Numbered from the stretch's first letter, positions 28,344 to 39,763 are shown. The stretch: 64,000 nt of DNA from Actinomadura viridilutea (GCA_003001795.1 PVNI01000008.1:62001-126000); one strand, 5' to 3'. The notes: generated from the sequence alone by a model not told the origin. Numbers and translations: made by a program.

Positions 28344-30719
28344 GTGACCGAGATTTCCGTGAGCCAGAGCGCGCGCATGGAGGGGGCGCTCAGCTCCCAG
28401 GCCGTCATCGACAACGGCCCGCTCGGCACCCGCGTGGTCCGGTTCGAGACCGGTCGACTGGCCCGGCAGGCCACCGGTTCCGCCGTCGCCTACCTCGACG
28501 ACGAGACGATGGTGCTGTCGGCCACCACCGTGTCCAAGAAGCCCAAGGAGGGCCTGGACTTCTTCCCGCTGACGGTGGACGTGGAGGAGCGGATGTACGC
28601 GGCCGGGCGCATCCCCGGCTCGTTCTTCCGCCGCGAGGGCCGCCCGTCCGAGGACGCCATCCTCACCTGCCGCCTGATCGACCGGCCGCTGCGCCCGTCG
28701 TTCGTCAAGGGGCTGCGCAACGAGATCCAGGTGGTGGCCACCGTCCTGGCGCTGCACCCCGAGCACCTGTACGACGTGGTGGCGATCAACGCGGCGTCGC
28801 TGTCCACCCAGCTGGCCGGGCTGCCGTTCTCCGGCCCGATCGGCGGCGTGCGGGTCGCGCTGATCGACGGCCGCTGGGTCGGCTTCCCCACGCACTCCGA
28901 GCTGGAGCGGGCCACGTTCGACATGGTGGTCGCCGGGCGGATGCTGGAGGACGGCGACGTCGCGATCATGATGGTGGAGGCCGAGTCCACCCGCGACACC
29001 CTGGCGCTGGTCGCCGAGGGCGCCGCCGCCCCGACCGAGGAGGCGGTGGCCGAGGGCCTGGAGGCCGCCAAGCCGTTCATCGCCGCCCTGTGCCGGGCGC
29101 AGTCGGAGCTGGCCGCCAAGGCCGCCAAGCCGGCCGTCGAGTACCCGCTGTTCCCCGACTACCAGGACGACGTGCTGGAGGCGGTCAACGCCACCGTGGC
29201 CGCCGAGCTGGCCGAGGCGCTGACCATCGCCGACAAGCAGACCCGCGAGAACCGTCTCGACGAGATCAAGGCGGCCGCGCTGGAGAAGCTGGCCCCCGAC
29301 TTCGAGGGCCGGGAGCGGGAGATCCCCGCCGCGTTCCGCGCCGTCACCAAGCGGCTGGTCCGCGAGCGGATCATCCGCGACGGGGTGCGCATCGACGGCC
29401 GCGGCGTCAAGGACATCCGCCGGCTGTCGGCCGAGGCGCACGTGATCCCGCGGGTGCACGGCTCGGCGCTGTTCGAGCGCGGCGAGACCCAGATCCTGGG
29501 CGTGACGACGCTGAACATGCTCCGGATGGAGCAGACGATCGACACGCTCAACCCCGAGCGCACCAAGCGCTACATGCACCACTACAACTTCCCGCCGTAC
29601 TCCACCGGCGAGGTCGGCCGGGTCGGCTCGCCCAAGCGCCGCGAGATCGGGCACGGCGCGCTGGCCGAGCGCGCCCTGATCCCGGTGCTGCCCAGCCGCG
29701 AGGAGTTCCCGTACGCGATCCGGCAGGTGTCGGAGGCGATCGGCTCCAACGGCTCCACCTCGATGGGCTCGGTGTGCGCGTCCACCATGTCGCTGCTGGA
29801 CGCGGGCGTGCCGCTGAAGGCGATGGTGGCCGGCATCGCGATGGGCCTGATCCACGAGGACGGCGAGTACGTCACGCTGACCGACATCCTCGGCGCCGAG
29901 GACGCCTTCGGCGACATGGACTTCAAGGTCGCCGGCACCCGCGACCTGATCACGGCGCTGCAGCTGGACACCAAGCTGGACGGCATCCCCGCCCAGGTGC
30001 TGGCCGCCGCGCTGCGCCAGGCCCGCAGCGCCCGCCTGGCGATCCTGGACGTGATGGCCGAGGCGATCGAGGAGCCCGCGGAGATCAGCCCGAACGCGCC
30101 GCGCATCATCACCATCAAGGTCCCGGTCGACAAGATCGGCGAGGTGATCGGCCCCAAGGGCAAGATGATCAACTCGATCCAGGACGACACCGGCGCCGAC
30201 ATCACCATCGAGGACGACGGCACCATCTACGTCGGCGCGGTCGACGGCCCGTCCGCCGAGGCCGCCCGGCAGGCGATCAACGCGATCGCCAACCCGCACA
30301 TGCCCGAGGTGGGCGAGCGGTACCTGGGCACGGTCGTCAAGATCACCGCGTTCGGCGCGTTCGTGTCGCTGCTGCCCGGCAAGGACGGCCTGCTGCACGT
30401 CTCGCAGATCCGCAAGCTGCACGGCGGCGCCCGGATCGAGAACGTCGAGGACGTCATCAAGGTCGGCGAGAAGATCCAGGTCGAGGTCACCGAGATCGAC
30501 CAGCGCGGCAAGCTGTCGCTGGTGCCGGTCGAGGTGATCGAGCGCGAGGCGGCCGAGCGGGAGCAGGCCGCCGCCGAGGCGGCCGCCGAGCAGCCGGCCG
30601 AGGGCAAGAGCGCCGAGCAGGGCGACAACGGCGGCGCGTCCCAGTCCGAGGGCGGCCGGCGCCGTCCGCGCCGCCGCCGCACCCGCCGCGGCGGCAGCGG
30701 CGGCGACCGCAACACCTGA
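28344..30719 (+). CDS. pnp: Polyribonucleotide nucleotidyltransferase (PNPase/GpsI)
   Basis: Phosphorolytic 3'-5' exoribonuclease and RNA-tailing enzyme. Two RNase PH domains flank a helical domain. KH ([16 protein letters not shown]) and S1 ([28 protein letters not shown]) domains follow. The tail is very basic ([12 protein letters not shown]). The GTG at 28344 is chosen because AAGGAG precedes it and the conserved N-terminus begins there. It has 791 residues. Actinobacterial PNPases were called GpsI for a guanosine pentaphosphate activity. Confidence 0.97.
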   Translation: MTEISVSQSARMEGALSSQAVIDNGPLGTRVVRFETGRLARQATGSAVAYLDDETMVLSATTVSKKPKEGLDFFPLTVDVEERMYAAGRIPGSFFRREGRPSEDAILTCRLIDRPLRPSFVKGLRNEIQVVATVLALHPEHLYDVVAINAASLSTQLAGLPFSGPIGGVRVALIDGRWVGFPTHSELERATFDMVVAGRMLEDGDVAIMMVEAESTRDTLALVAEGAAAPTEEAVAEGLEAAKPFIAALCRAQSELAAKAAKPAVEYPLFPDYQDDVLEAVNATVAAELAEALTIADKQTRENRLDEIKAAALEKLAPDFEGREREIPAAFRAVTKRLVRERIIRDGVRIDGRGVKDIRRLSAEAHVIPRVHGSALFERGETQILGVTTLNMLRMEQTIDTLNPERTKRYMHHYNFPPYSTGEVGRVGSPKRREIGHGALAERALIPVLPSREEFPYAIRQVSEAIGSNGSTSMGSVCASTMSLLDAGVPLKAMVAGIAMGLIHEDGEYVTLTDILGAEDAFGDMDFKVAGTRDLITALQLDTKLDGIPAQVLAAALRQARSARLAILDVMAEAIEEPAEISPNAPRIITIKVPVDKIGEVIGPKGKMINSIQDDTGADITIEDDGTIYVGAVDGPSAEAARQAINAIANPHMPEVGERYLGTVVKITAFGAFVSLLPGKDGLLHVSQIRKLHGGARIENVEDVIKVGEKIQVEVTEIDQRGKLSLVPVEVIEREAAEREQAAAEAAAEQPAEGKSAEQGDNGGASQSEGGRRRPRRRRTRRGGSGGDRNT

Positions 30720-30752
30720 CCTCCCCAGGCGAGCCCGCTGCGGACCTGATGA

Positions 30753-30791
30753 CCGACCGGCCCACCCCATACGCTGGGGAGGGCCGGTCGG
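30753..30791 (+). terminator. Hairpin after pnp
   Basis: ccgaccggccc (30753-30763) pairs with gggccggtcgg (30781-30791), with an inner cccc/gggg extension, followed by ccccttttc. Likely pnp terminator. Confidence 0.65.
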
Positions 30792-30853
30792 CCCCTTTTC
30801 GACCGGCGCGAGGCGCCGGACACCGTGCGACCCCGAGTGAATGCGAGCGACAC

Positions 30854-32179
30854 GTGACCCTGGCGGCGAGAGCGCAGGAGCCCGGAACCACCCACGTCAT
30901 CCACCCCGGCACCGACGGCTCCGGTCCGGTCAAACGGACCGTGCTGCCGGGGGGTCTGCGCGTGGTCACCGAGTCGATGCCGACGGTGCGTTCGGCGGCG
31001 TTCGGCATCTGGGCGGCCGTCGGCTCCCGGGACGAGGCCCCGGCGGACGCGGGCGCCAGCCACTATCTGGAGCACGTGCTGTTCAAGGGCACCCGCCGGC
31101 GGTCGGCGCTGGAGATCTCCGCCGCGATCGACGCGGTCGGCGGCGACCTGAACGCCTTCACCACCAAGGAGTACACCTGCTACTACGCGCGGGTCCTGGA
31201 CGCGGACCTGCCGCTGGCCGCCGACGTGGTGTGCGACATGGTGGCGTCCTCGCTCAACCGGCCCGAGGACGTGGAGGCCGAGCGCGGCGTGATCCTCGAA
31301 GAGATCCACATGCGCGACGACGACCCCGGCGACCTGATCCACGACGAGTTCGCGCTCGCGCTGTACGGGGACCGGCCGCTGGGCCGCCCCATCCTGGGCA
31401 CGGTCGAGTCGATCAACGCGCTGACCCGGGACCGCATCCACGCCTACTACCGCGAGCGCTACGTCCCGCCGAACCTGGTCGTCGCGGCGGCGGGCCGGGT
31501 CGACCACGACGAGGTCGTCCGGCTCGTCCAGGAGGGGTACGGCGACCGCCTCACCGGCGACGCGCCGCCCAGCCCGCCCCGGATCGGCGGCGAGCCCGCC
31601 CCGGTGTCGCCGACCGTGCGCGTGCTGGACAAGGACACCGAGCAGGCCCACATGGTGCTCGGCGGCGTCGGCGTCTCCCGCACCGACGAGCGCCGGTTCG
31701 CGCTCGGGGTGCTGAACGCGGCGCTCGGCGGCGGCATGTCCTCGCGGCTGTTCCAGGAGGTCCGGGAGAAGCGCGGCCTGGCGTACTCGGTCTACAGCTA
31801 CACCTCCCAGTACGCCGACAGCGGCGTCTTCGGCGTGTACGCCGGATGCCAGCCCGGCAAGATCGACGAGGTGCTGTCCATCTGCCGGGACGAGGTCGCG
31901 GCCGTGGCCGAGCGCGGCCTGACCGACGAGGAGCTGGCCCGCGGCAAGGGGCAGCTGCGCGGCGGCATGGTGCTGGGCCTGGAGGACACCGGATCGCGGA
32001 TGAGCCGCATCGCCAAGAGCGAGCTGGTGTACGAGTCGCTGCTGCCCGTCGACGAGGTGCTGGCCCGCATCGACGCCGTCACCCTCGACGACGTGCGGGC
32101 CGTCGCCCGCGACGTGCTGTCCGGCCCGCAGGCGCTCACCGTCATCGGCCCCTTCGGCGACCGCGGCTTCACCCTCTGA
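30854..32179 (+). CDS. M16 family zinc peptidase
   Basis: Insulinase/processing-peptidase type metalloprotease. The inverted zinc motif is HYLEH (His70, Glu73, His74), with the downstream Glu in ERGVILEEI (about 148-149). The C-terminal inactive half carries REKRGLAYSVYSYTSQY. At 441 residues it is a single-chain bacterial M16B member. GTG start 30854. The gene follows pnp in most actinobacteria; its substrate is unknown. Confidence 0.92.
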   Translation: MTLAARAQEPGTTHVIHPGTDGSGPVKRTVLPGGLRVVTESMPTVRSAAFGIWAAVGSRDEAPADAGASHYLEHVLFKGTRRRSALEISAAIDAVGGDLNAFTTKEYTCYYARVLDADLPLAADVVCDMVASSLNRPEDVEAERGVILEEIHMRDDDPGDLIHDEFALALYGDRPLGRPILGTVESINALTRDRIHAYYRERYVPPNLVVAAAGRVDHDEVVRLVQEGYGDRLTGDAPPSPPRIGGEPAPVSPTVRVLDKDTEQAHMVLGGVGVSRTDERRFALGVLNAALGGGMSSRLFQEVREKRGLAYSVYSYTSQYADSGVFGVYAGCQPGKIDEVLSICRDEVAAVAERGLTDEELARGKGQLRGGMVLGLEDTGSRMSRIAKSELVYESLLPVDEVLARIDAVTLDDVRAVARDVLSGPQALTVIGPFGDRGFTL

Positions 32180-32180
32180 C

Positions 32181-32204
32181 CGCGGCCCGCCGCGTCGGGC
32201 CGCG
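32181..32204 (+). terminator. Hairpin after the M16 gene
   Basis: Nine-bp stem cgcggcccg/cgggccgcg (32181-32189, 32196-32204) just past the stop. Confidence 0.5.
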
Positions 32205-32261
32205 ACGGGCGGCGCGGGTCGCCGCGCGCGGGCCGCGGGAACGCCGCGGACGGCGGCCTGA

Positions 32262-33631
<1,370 letters not shown>

Positions 33632-33724
33632 CGCGCTCCGCGGCTCCCGTACGGCCGCCCGCGGGCCGGGACCGCGGCCTCCATCGGTCCGCCGATGGGC
33701 GGGCCCGCGGGCGCCCGGCCGCCG

Positions 33725-34507
33725 CTAAGTCTGGGAGGACGGCGGAAGGGCGAAGCCGTGCTTGTGGAAGAGGGCGCGGGCGGTCGGCGACGTGAGCCAG
33801 GCGACGAAGGCGCTCGCCTCCTCGACGTGGTCGCCGTCCTTGACGGCGGCGGCCGGGTACGCGGCGGTGGCGTTCTGGGCCGCCGGGATCGGCACGCTGC
33901 TGGTGGCGATGCCGGCGGAGCGCAGGTCGGTGATGTAGACGAGCCCGGCGTCGGCCTCGCCGGTGCGGACGCGGTCGAGGACGGCGCGCGCGTTGATCTC
34001 CTCGGACGTCCACCGCACCCGCAGGCCGGCGCGGTCGAGGACCTGCCGCGCGTAGCGTCCGACCGGCGTGGACTCCGCGCCGATCGCGACGCGCAGCCCC
34101 GGCCGGGTCAGGCTGGACAGGCCGCGCAGGCGCCGGGGGTTGCCGGGGGCGACCGCGATGGTCAGCGAGTTGCGGGCGACGATGCGGCGGCGCCCGGTGA
34201 GGTAGGCGTCCACCTCGTTCATCGCCGCCTCGTCCGCGGTGATCAGCACGTCGCCGGTGTCGCGGTCCCGCAGCCGGGCCGCCATCTCCTGGGAGCCGCC
34301 GAAGACGGTCTCCAGCCGCACGTCCGGGCGGGTCTGGGTGTAGGCGGTGGCGAGCTCCCCGAGCACCTCGGTGAGCGACGAGGCGGCCAGCACGGTGAGC
34401 GTCCTGGGGCCGGACGGGCGGCCGCAGCCCCCCGCGACGCCCACCAGGCACAGCAGGACGAGGACGGCGCATGCGGCGCGCCGCCGCCGGCGGGGGGTAT
34501 CGGGCAT
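33725..34507 (-). CDS. modA: Molybdate ABC transporter substrate-binding lipoprotein (ModA-like)
   Basis: Binds an oxyanion such as molybdate outside the cell. The lipoprotein signal ends in VAGGC (Cys28). The family core is LTVLAASSLTEVLGELATAYTQTRPDV, FGGSQEMAARLRDRDTGDVLIT and GEADAGLVYITD. It has 260 residues. No modB or modC is in the window, so it is an orphan or relies on distant genes. A TAAGAT eight bases before the ATG may be its -10, giving a very short leader. Confidence 0.82.
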   Translation of the reverse strand: MPDTPRRRRRAACAVLVLLCLVGVAGGCGRPSGPRTLTVLAASSLTEVLGELATAYTQTRPDVRLETVFGGSQEMAARLRDRDTGDVLITADEAAMNEVDAYLTGRRRIVARNSLTIAVAPGNPRRLRGLSSLTRPGLRVAIGAESTPVGRYARQVLDRAGLRVRWTSEEINARAVLDRVRTGEADAGLVYITDLRSAGIATSSVPIPAAQNATAAYPAAAVKDGDHVEEASAFVAWLTSPTARALFHKHGFALPPSSQT

Positions 34508-34674
34508 ATGCCTTCATCTTAGGGATGGCTCCGGTTCGCGCCGGTGATTCGCCGCCGGTGTGTCAGAGCCCGCGGCTAGTGTGCGTGCCGACGGACGTGC
34601 TCGAGGCGTGCCGAGATTCCGCACGCGGCCGGACGCGTGCGCAGACGGACCTTTCCCTTCGGACGGAGGCGTGG

Positions 34675-35370
34675 ATGTCGCTCGACCTGATGGAGATGCT
34701 GCCCGACGACTGGCGGCGTCGGCTGGCCCCGCTGCTGGACGACGACGCGATGCGCGAGCTGGGCGCCTTCGTCGCGGAGGAGTACGAGACCCGCACCGTG
34801 TATCCGCCGCGCGAGGACCTGTTCAACGCGTTCCGGCGCTGCCCGTTCGACCGGGCGCGGGTGCTGATCCTCGGCCAGGACCCCTACCACGGGGCCGGGC
34901 AGGCGCACGGGCTGAGCTTCAGCGTCCGCGAGGGCGTGCGGCTGCCGCCGTCGCTGCGCAACATCTTCAAGGAGCTGGCCGCCGACCTGGGCGTTCCCGT
35001 TCCCGCGTCCGGCGACCTGACGCCGTGGGCCGAGCAGGGGGTGCTGCTGCTCAACGCGGTCCTGACGGTGCGGGAGGGGCAGGCGGGCTCGCACGCGGGC
35101 AAGGGCTGGGAGGAGTTCACCGACGCCGCCATCCGCGCGCTGAACGACAAGACCGACCGGGTGGTGTTCGTGCTCTGGGGCGGGTACGCGCGCAAGAAGG
35201 CCCCGTTGGTCACGGGCGCCCACCACGTCGTGCTGGAGGCGGGGCACCCCAGCCCGCTGAGCGCCAAGAAGTTCTTCGGCAGCAGGCCGTTCAGCGCCGT
35301 CAACAAGGCCCTCGCCGACGCGGGACAGCCGGAGATCCGCTGGGAGCTGGTCGCGCGCGACCCGGCCTAG
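34675..35370 (+). CDS. ung: Uracil-DNA glycosylase, family 1
   Basis: Removes uracil from DNA. The catalytic motif GQDPYHG is at residues 67-73 (Asp69), with AHGLSFSV, LLLNAVLTV and HPSPLS near the C-terminus. It has 231 residues. The ATG at 34675 is preceded by GGAGGCGTGG. It converges on menA with a 4-base overlap of the gene ends. Confidence 0.95.
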   Translation: MSLDLMEMLPDDWRRRLAPLLDDDAMRELGAFVAEEYETRTVYPPREDLFNAFRRCPFDRARVLILGQDPYHGAGQAHGLSFSVREGVRLPPSLRNIFKELAADLGVPVPASGDLTPWAEQGVLLLNAVLTVREGQAGSHAGKGWEEFTDAAIRALNDKTDRVVFVLWGGYARKKAPLVTGAHHVVLEAGHPSPLSAKKFFGSRPFSAVNKALADAGQPEIRWELVARDPA

Positions 35371-36233
35371 AGCGCCAGGCCGACGCCGAGGAGGGCGCCG
35401 AACGCCAGCTGCAGGCGGCCGGTCTGGCCCAGCACGGGGATGAGGGCCCGGCCGGTCGCGCCGCCCATCACGGCCTGCGCGGGCGGCACCGACAGCGGCG
35501 CGGCCAGCAGGGCGAGCAGGGCCCACGGGCGGGGGGCGGCGACGGCGAGCACGATCGTGAACGGCAGGGCGGTGCACGCCGCGTACAGCAGGCGGGTGCG
35601 GCGGTCGCCGAGGACGACGGCGAGGGTCCGCTTGCCGGACGCGGCGTCGGTGGGGATGTCGCGCAGGTTGTTGACGACCAGCAGCCCGCAGGCGAGCAGC
35701 CCGACGGGCACCGCCGCCGCCCACGCCTCCCACGGCAGGGTCTCGGTCTGCACGTACACGGTGCCGACGACGGCGACCAGCCCGAAGAACACGAACACCG
35801 ACAGCTCGCCGAGCGCCCGGTACCCGTAGGGGTTCGAGCCGCCGGTGTAGAACCAGGCCGCCAGGATCGCGGCGGCGCCGACCAGCAGGAGCCACCAGGT
35901 GGTCGCCGCGGCCAGCGCCAGGCCGGCCACGGCGGCGGCGAGGAAGCAGCCCAGGGCGGCGGCCAGCACCTGGCGGGGCGAGGCGGCCCTGGAGCCGACG
36001 AGCCGCAGCGGCCCCACGCGCTCCTCGTCGGTGCCGCGGACGCCGTCGCTGTAGTCGTTGGCGTAGTTGACGCCGATCTGCAGGGACAGCGCGACGAACG
36101 CGGCGAGCAGGGCCCGCCACCACACGAACCCGTCCTGGCCGATCGCGACCCCTGTGCCGACGGCGACGGGGACGATGGAGGCGGGCAGGGTGCGGGGCCG
36201 GGATCCGGCGACCCATTGGGAGAGCGTGGCCAC
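35367..36233 (-). CDS. menA: 1,4-dihydroxy-2-naphthoate polyprenyltransferase
   Basis: Attaches the isoprenoid tail in menaquinone synthesis. It is a UbiA-fold membrane protein (288 residues, eight to nine helices). The two Asp motifs are NDYSDGVRGTD (residues 59-69) and NNLRDIPTD. The N-terminal WVAGSRPRTLPASIVPV is typical of MenA. No other men genes are in the window. Confidence 0.93.
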   Translation of the reverse strand: MATLSQWVAGSRPRTLPASIVPVAVGTGVAIGQDGFVWWRALLAAFVALSLQIGVNYANDYSDGVRGTDEERVGPLRLVGSRAASPRQVLAAALGCFLAAAVAGLALAAATTWWLLLVGAAAILAAWFYTGGSNPYGYRALGELSVFVFFGLVAVVGTVYVQTETLPWEAWAAAVPVGLLACGLLVVNNLRDIPTDAASGKRTLAVVLGDRRTRLLYAACTALPFTIVLAVAAPRPWALLALLAAPLSVPPAQAVMGGATGRALIPVLGQTGRLQLAFGALLGVGLAL

Positions 36234-36287
36234 GGTGACCTCTGTTCGGGGACTCTTCTCGGGGACGCGGTGCGACGAGCGCGGGGT

Positions 36288-37991
36288 TTACCGCCTAGAT
36301 TCTGGCCGATGCGGGCCGCCGCTTGCGCCCGGACCCCCGCCGCCCGGCCCCAGGCGCAGCGTCATCACCAGGCCCAGGGCGAGGACGGCGCCCGTCGCCA
36401 GCACGGCCCGTTGCGTCGCCGCGGCCAGGCTCTCGTCGGCGGCCTTCGCGACCGCGCCCATGCCCGGCGCGCCGTGCAGCTCGCGCGCGTACGTCCCGGC
36501 GCTGTGCCGCAGCTCGTGCACGATCGCCGCCTGCCGCGCCGCGGGCAGCGGGCCGTCCTGGAGCCGGTCGGCCATGGCGCCGCCGAGGGCGGTGGTGAAC
36601 ACGGCGCCGACGAACGCGATGCCCAGCGCGGCGCCGACCTGCCGGGACGTGGACTGGGTGCCGGCCGCCTGGCCCGCCAGCGGCGCCGGCACGTCCGCCA
36701 GCGACACGTTGGTGAGCTGCGCGGCGGTCAGGCCGAGCCCGAGCCCGTACAGCAGCATCCACGGCGCCAGGCCGAGGCCGCCGGTCGTCGGGCCGAGGAC
36801 GGCCGCCAGCGCGGCGACGGCGGCGACCTCCAGGGCCAGGCCGAGCTGGACGACCCGGTGCGGGCCCCGCCGCCGCGCGAGCCGTCCGGCGGCGCCGCCC
36901 GCCAGGAAGGCGCCCGCCGCCAGCGGAAGGATCGCCAGGCTGATCTGCAGGGGCGCGCTGCCGTGCACGCCCAGCAGGAACAGCGGCAGCACGAACAGCA
37001 GGCCGAGCTCGCCCACGTTGACCAGCGCCAGGGCCAGGTTGCCGCGGCGGAATCCGGCGATCCGGAACAGGGCGAGGTCGAGCACCACCGGGCGGCCCGC
37101 GGCGGCCCGCGCGCGTTCCACCAGCACCAGGCCGGTGAGCAGCACCGCGGCCAGGCCCAGCATGATCGGGACGGGGGACAGCCCGGTCGCGGGCCACTCG
37201 ATCGGGCCGGCGGAGAACGCGCGGGTCGCCGTCCACCAGCCGTAGTTCTGGCCTTCGATCAGCCCGCACACCAGCGCGCCGAGCCCCAGCACCGACAGCG
37301 CGCCGCCCGCCCAGTCGATGTCGCGCAGCGCGGCCGGCCGCCGGTCCGCGCCGCGCGCTCCGTCCGCGGCGTCCGGACGCGGCGCCCGGGTCTCCGGCAT
37401 GAACAGCAGCGCCCCGGCGACCAGCGCGGCGCCGAACAGCAGGTTCACCCCGAACGCCCACCGCCAGTCCGCGGCGGACGCCACGGCGCCGCCCAGCAGC
37501 GGGCCGAGCGCGGCCATGCCGCTGATGAGCGAACCGTAGACGCCGAACGCCACGGCCCGGTGCCGTCCGGTGAACGCGGCGTGCACTGTCGACAAGGCGG
37601 CGGGCAGGATCATCGCGGCGCCCACGCCCTGCAGTCCGCGCGCGCCGATGAGCGCCGAGCCGTTCTGCGCCAGCGCGGCGGCGGCGCTCGCCGCCGTGAA
37701 CACGCCCACGCCCGTGACGAACAGGCGCCGCCGGCCGTACAGGTCGCCCGCCCGGCCGAAGGGGATGAGCAGCGCCGCGAACACCAGCGCGTACACCGAC
37801 GTCACCCACTCGGCGTCGGTGCCGGTGAGGCCGAGCCCCGCGATGATCTGCGGCAGCAGGACGCTGACGATCGTGGCGTCCACGACGATCAGCGCGACGC
37901 CCAGGCTGATCACGACCATGCCGAGCCAGCGGCGGCGGCCGGCCGTACGGGCCGACGGGGGCGCGGTCGGCGAGGTCAGAGGCATGGACAT
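36288..37991 (-). CDS. DHA2-type MFS drug exporter
   Basis: Proton-driven efflux protein of 567 residues with 14 predicted helices. The start of helix 1 carries the DHA2-style LGVALIVVDATIVSVLLPQI, and the loop 2-3 motif is GRAGDLYGRRRLFV. Motif C is seen near GPLLGGAVA. A Met six codons upstream is an alternative start; the inner ATG has GGAAG at correct spacing. The C-terminal about 50 residues are Gly/Pro-rich. Substrate unknown; no adjacent TetR regulator. Confidence 0.88.
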   Translation of the reverse strand: MSMPLTSPTAPPSARTAGRRRWLGMVVISLGVALIVVDATIVSVLLPQIIAGLGLTGTDAEWVTSVYALVFAALLIPFGRAGDLYGRRRLFVTGVGVFTAASAAAALAQNGSALIGARGLQGVGAAMILPAALSTVHAAFTGRHRAVAFGVYGSLISGMAALGPLLGGAVASAADWRWAFGVNLLFGAALVAGALLFMPETRAPRPDAADGARGADRRPAALRDIDWAGGALSVLGLGALVCGLIEGQNYGWWTATRAFSAGPIEWPATGLSPVPIMLGLAAVLLTGLVLVERARAAAGRPVVLDLALFRIAGFRRGNLALALVNVGELGLLFVLPLFLLGVHGSAPLQISLAILPLAAGAFLAGGAAGRLARRRGPHRVVQLGLALEVAAVAALAAVLGPTTGGLGLAPWMLLYGLGLGLTAAQLTNVSLADVPAPLAGQAAGTQSTSRQVGAALGIAFVGAVFTTALGGAMADRLQDGPLPAARQAAIVHELRHSAGTYARELHGAPGMGAVAKAADESLAAATQRAVLATGAVLALGLVMTLRLGPGGGGPGASGGPHRPESRR

Positions 37992-38046
37992 GGGCACGGC
38001 TTCCAACATAAGGGCGGGTCCGCGCGGGCCCGCACCGCCCCCGTGT

Positions 38047-38646
38047 TTACGGCTCCGCCCGCCCCCGCGGTTCGCGGATGTCGGTGTGCAGGCGGATCTG
38101 GCGGACGGGTTCGCCCATGTCGAGGGTGCGGGACGACCCGTCCGGCGCCCATCCGGCCGAGCCGAGGAACGTCCGCATCGCCTCGTCCGCCTCGAACACC
38201 CAGGTGATCAACGTTTCGGCGCCGTCCTCGCGCAGCAGGTCGACGGTGGCGGCGAGCAGGCGGCTGCCGTGCCCGGCTCCGGTGTGCGCGGGGTCGACCA
38301 GCAGCGTCAGCAGCTCGGCGGTGCCGGGGGCGGCGTCGGCGTCCTCGGCGGGGGCGTGCGCGGCGAACCCGACGACCAGGTCGAACGCCCCCGGCGGGCC
38401 GGGCGGCGGCCCTCCGGCGGACGAACCGGCGACCGCGACCAGCACCCGGTGCCGCGGGCTCGGCGGAGCGCTGATCGACTCCGCCCACCGCTCCCGCCAC
38501 ACGTCGCGGGCCGCCGGGCTGGTCACCTCGTCCAGCACCGCGCCGGGCAGCAGGTCGCGGTAGAACGCCCGCCAAGCGCGGACCTGGATGTCGGCGACGG
38601 CGGCCGCGTCCGTGCGGCGGGCGGGCCGGACGCCCACGTCGGCCAT
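38047..38646 (-). CDS. GNAT-family acetyltransferase
   Basis: Probable N-acetyltransferase of 199 residues. Acetyl-CoA binding is suggested by LLTLLVDPAHTGAGHGSRLL (the R/Q-x-x-G-x-G/A type loop) and the N-terminal VRPARRTDAAAVADIQVRAWRAFY. An inserted Ala/Pro-rich loop separates early strands. ATG is preceded by GGGAGCC. It is the last gene before the CGNR regulator on the same strand, with 38 bases between. Substrate unknown. Confidence 0.8.
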   Translation of the reverse strand: MADVGVRPARRTDAAAVADIQVRAWRAFYRDLLPGAVLDEVTSPAARDVWRERWAESISAPPSPRHRVLVAVAGSSAGGPPPGPPGAFDLVVGFAAHAPAEDADAAPGTAELLTLLVDPAHTGAGHGSRLLAATVDLLREDGAETLITWVFEADEAMRTFLGSAGWAPDGSSRTLDMGEPVRQIRLHTDIREPRGRAEP

Positions 38647-38684
38647 GAGGCTCCCGTCCTCTCGTCGAGCGTGACGCGGTCACG

Positions 38685-39269
38685 CTACCGGTCGCGCCGG
38701 GCGGGCGCGGCCGCGGCGGCGCGGCGGCGCGCCCGGTACGCGCGCGTCTTGGTGCGGTTGCCGCACACGCGCATCGAGCACCATGCGCGCGAGCGGTTCT
38801 TGGAGGTGTCCAGGAACGCCCACAGGCACGTGTCGTCCTGGCAGACCTTCAGCCGGGGCCAGGTGCCGTCGGCCGCCGACGCCGCGACCGCCGCCGCGAC
38901 GCCCGCCAGCCCGGCCGCGACCCCGGAGCCGAGCGGCACGAGCACGGGCCGTCCCTCCGCCAGCGAGATCCGCAGCGGCAGCCGCGCCAGCGCCTCCTCC
39001 AGTTCCGGGGGCGACTGGGGGCGGGCGGCGGGGGAGTGGTGGGCGAGCATGGCGGCGCGCAGGCCCTCCCGCAGGACGGCGGCGGTCGCGACGTCCTGCT
39101 CGGTGGCATGGAGGCGGCCGCCTCCCGGGGGCAGCCCCTGGGCTTCGAGCCAGCGGGCCAGATCGTCGGGCGCGGCGATGTGGTCGACGCCCCGCTCGAC
39201 GTCGAGCGTGTTGACGAAGTCCCGCAACAGCAGGGCGGGGCCGGATTCCGCGAGTCGCATCTCGGCCAT
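38685..39269 (-). CDS. CGNR zinc-finger / ABATE domain regulator
   Basis: A 194-residue predicted stress regulator: N-terminal ABATE-type domain (LLLRDFVNTLDVE), then the C-terminal zinc finger LKVCQDDTCLWAFLDTSKN...WCSMRVCGNR with paired Cys-x4-Cys ligands and the CGNR signature. The ATG at 39269 was chosen for its GAGAGGG site. It is divergent from a VOC gene; the 122-base gap contains GACACCGG repeats that may be its operator. Confidence 0.85.
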   Translation of the reverse strand: MAEMRLAESGPALLLRDFVNTLDVERGVDHIAAPDDLARWLEAQGLPPGGGRLHATEQDVATAAVLREGLRAAMLAHHSPAARPQSPPELEEALARLPLRISLAEGRPVLVPLGSGVAAGLAGVAAAVAASAADGTWPRLKVCQDDTCLWAFLDTSKNRSRAWCSMRVCGNRTKTRAYRARRRAAAAAPARRDR

Positions 39270-39306
39270 CACCCTCTCCGTCTCCTCCCGCGACCCTACC
39301 AGCCGC

Positions 39307-39375
39307 GACACCGGTGTCCCGAGTTGATCGGTTGCGCCGTTGCGCGACACCGGCATACGGTGATGACCGGTGTCG
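39307..39375. promoter_or_regulatory. GACACCGG/CCGGTGTC repeats between divergent CGNR and VOC genes
   Basis: A perfect 12-bp palindrome gacaccggtgtc (39307-39318) plus arms cgacaccgg (39345-39353) and ccggtgtcg (39367-39375). Repeated identical half-sites between a regulator and its divergent neighbour suggest an operator controlling both. Confidence 0.5.
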
Positions 39376-39391
39376 ACGAAGGAGGCGGACG

Positions 39392-39763
39392 GTGACCCCG
39401 ACGGTGACCAACCTGGTGATCGACTGCGCCGATCCCGGCGCGCTGGCGGCGTTCTGGGGAGAGCTCTTGGACCTGAAGGTCGCCTCCCGCGAGGACGACT
39501 GGATCGACCTCGAAGGGCTCGGGTCGGGCGGTCCGGTGCTGTCTTTCCAGCGGGTCCCCGAGGGCAAGGCGGTCAAGAACCGCCTGCATCTGGACCTGGG
39601 GGTGCCGGACATCCGCGCCGCGGGCGAGCGCGCCCGGCGGCTGGGCGCGCGCCCGGCGGGCGAGCCGCTGGGCGACCCGGCGCGCCCGTTCCAGGTCTGG
39701 CACGACCCGGAGGGCAACGAGTTCTGCTTCGTCACCCACGAGGACGGGCCGCAGGACGGCTAG
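39392..39763 (+). CDS. VOC (glyoxalase/bleomycin resistance-like) protein
   Basis: A 123-residue single-domain vicinal oxygen chelate protein: VTNLVIDCADPGALAAFWGELL at the start and FQVWHDPEGNEFCFV at the end, the latter carrying the usual metal-site Glu. It belongs to the glyoxalase_6-like group of small enzymes or binding proteins. GTG follows AAGGAGG. Convergent with the MocR gene, which overlaps its last four bases. Confidence 0.83.
   Translation: MTPTVTNLVIDCADPGALAAFWGELLDLKVASREDDWIDLEGLGSGGPVLSFQRVPEGKAVKNRLHLDLGVPDIRAAGERARRLGARPAGEPLGDPARPFQVWHDPEGNEFCFVTHEDGPQDG

Noticed and set aside
34560..38207. 1215-codon open frame over ung, menA and the MFS gene
   Set aside because: Out of frame with ung and antisense to the other two; low-complexity translation.
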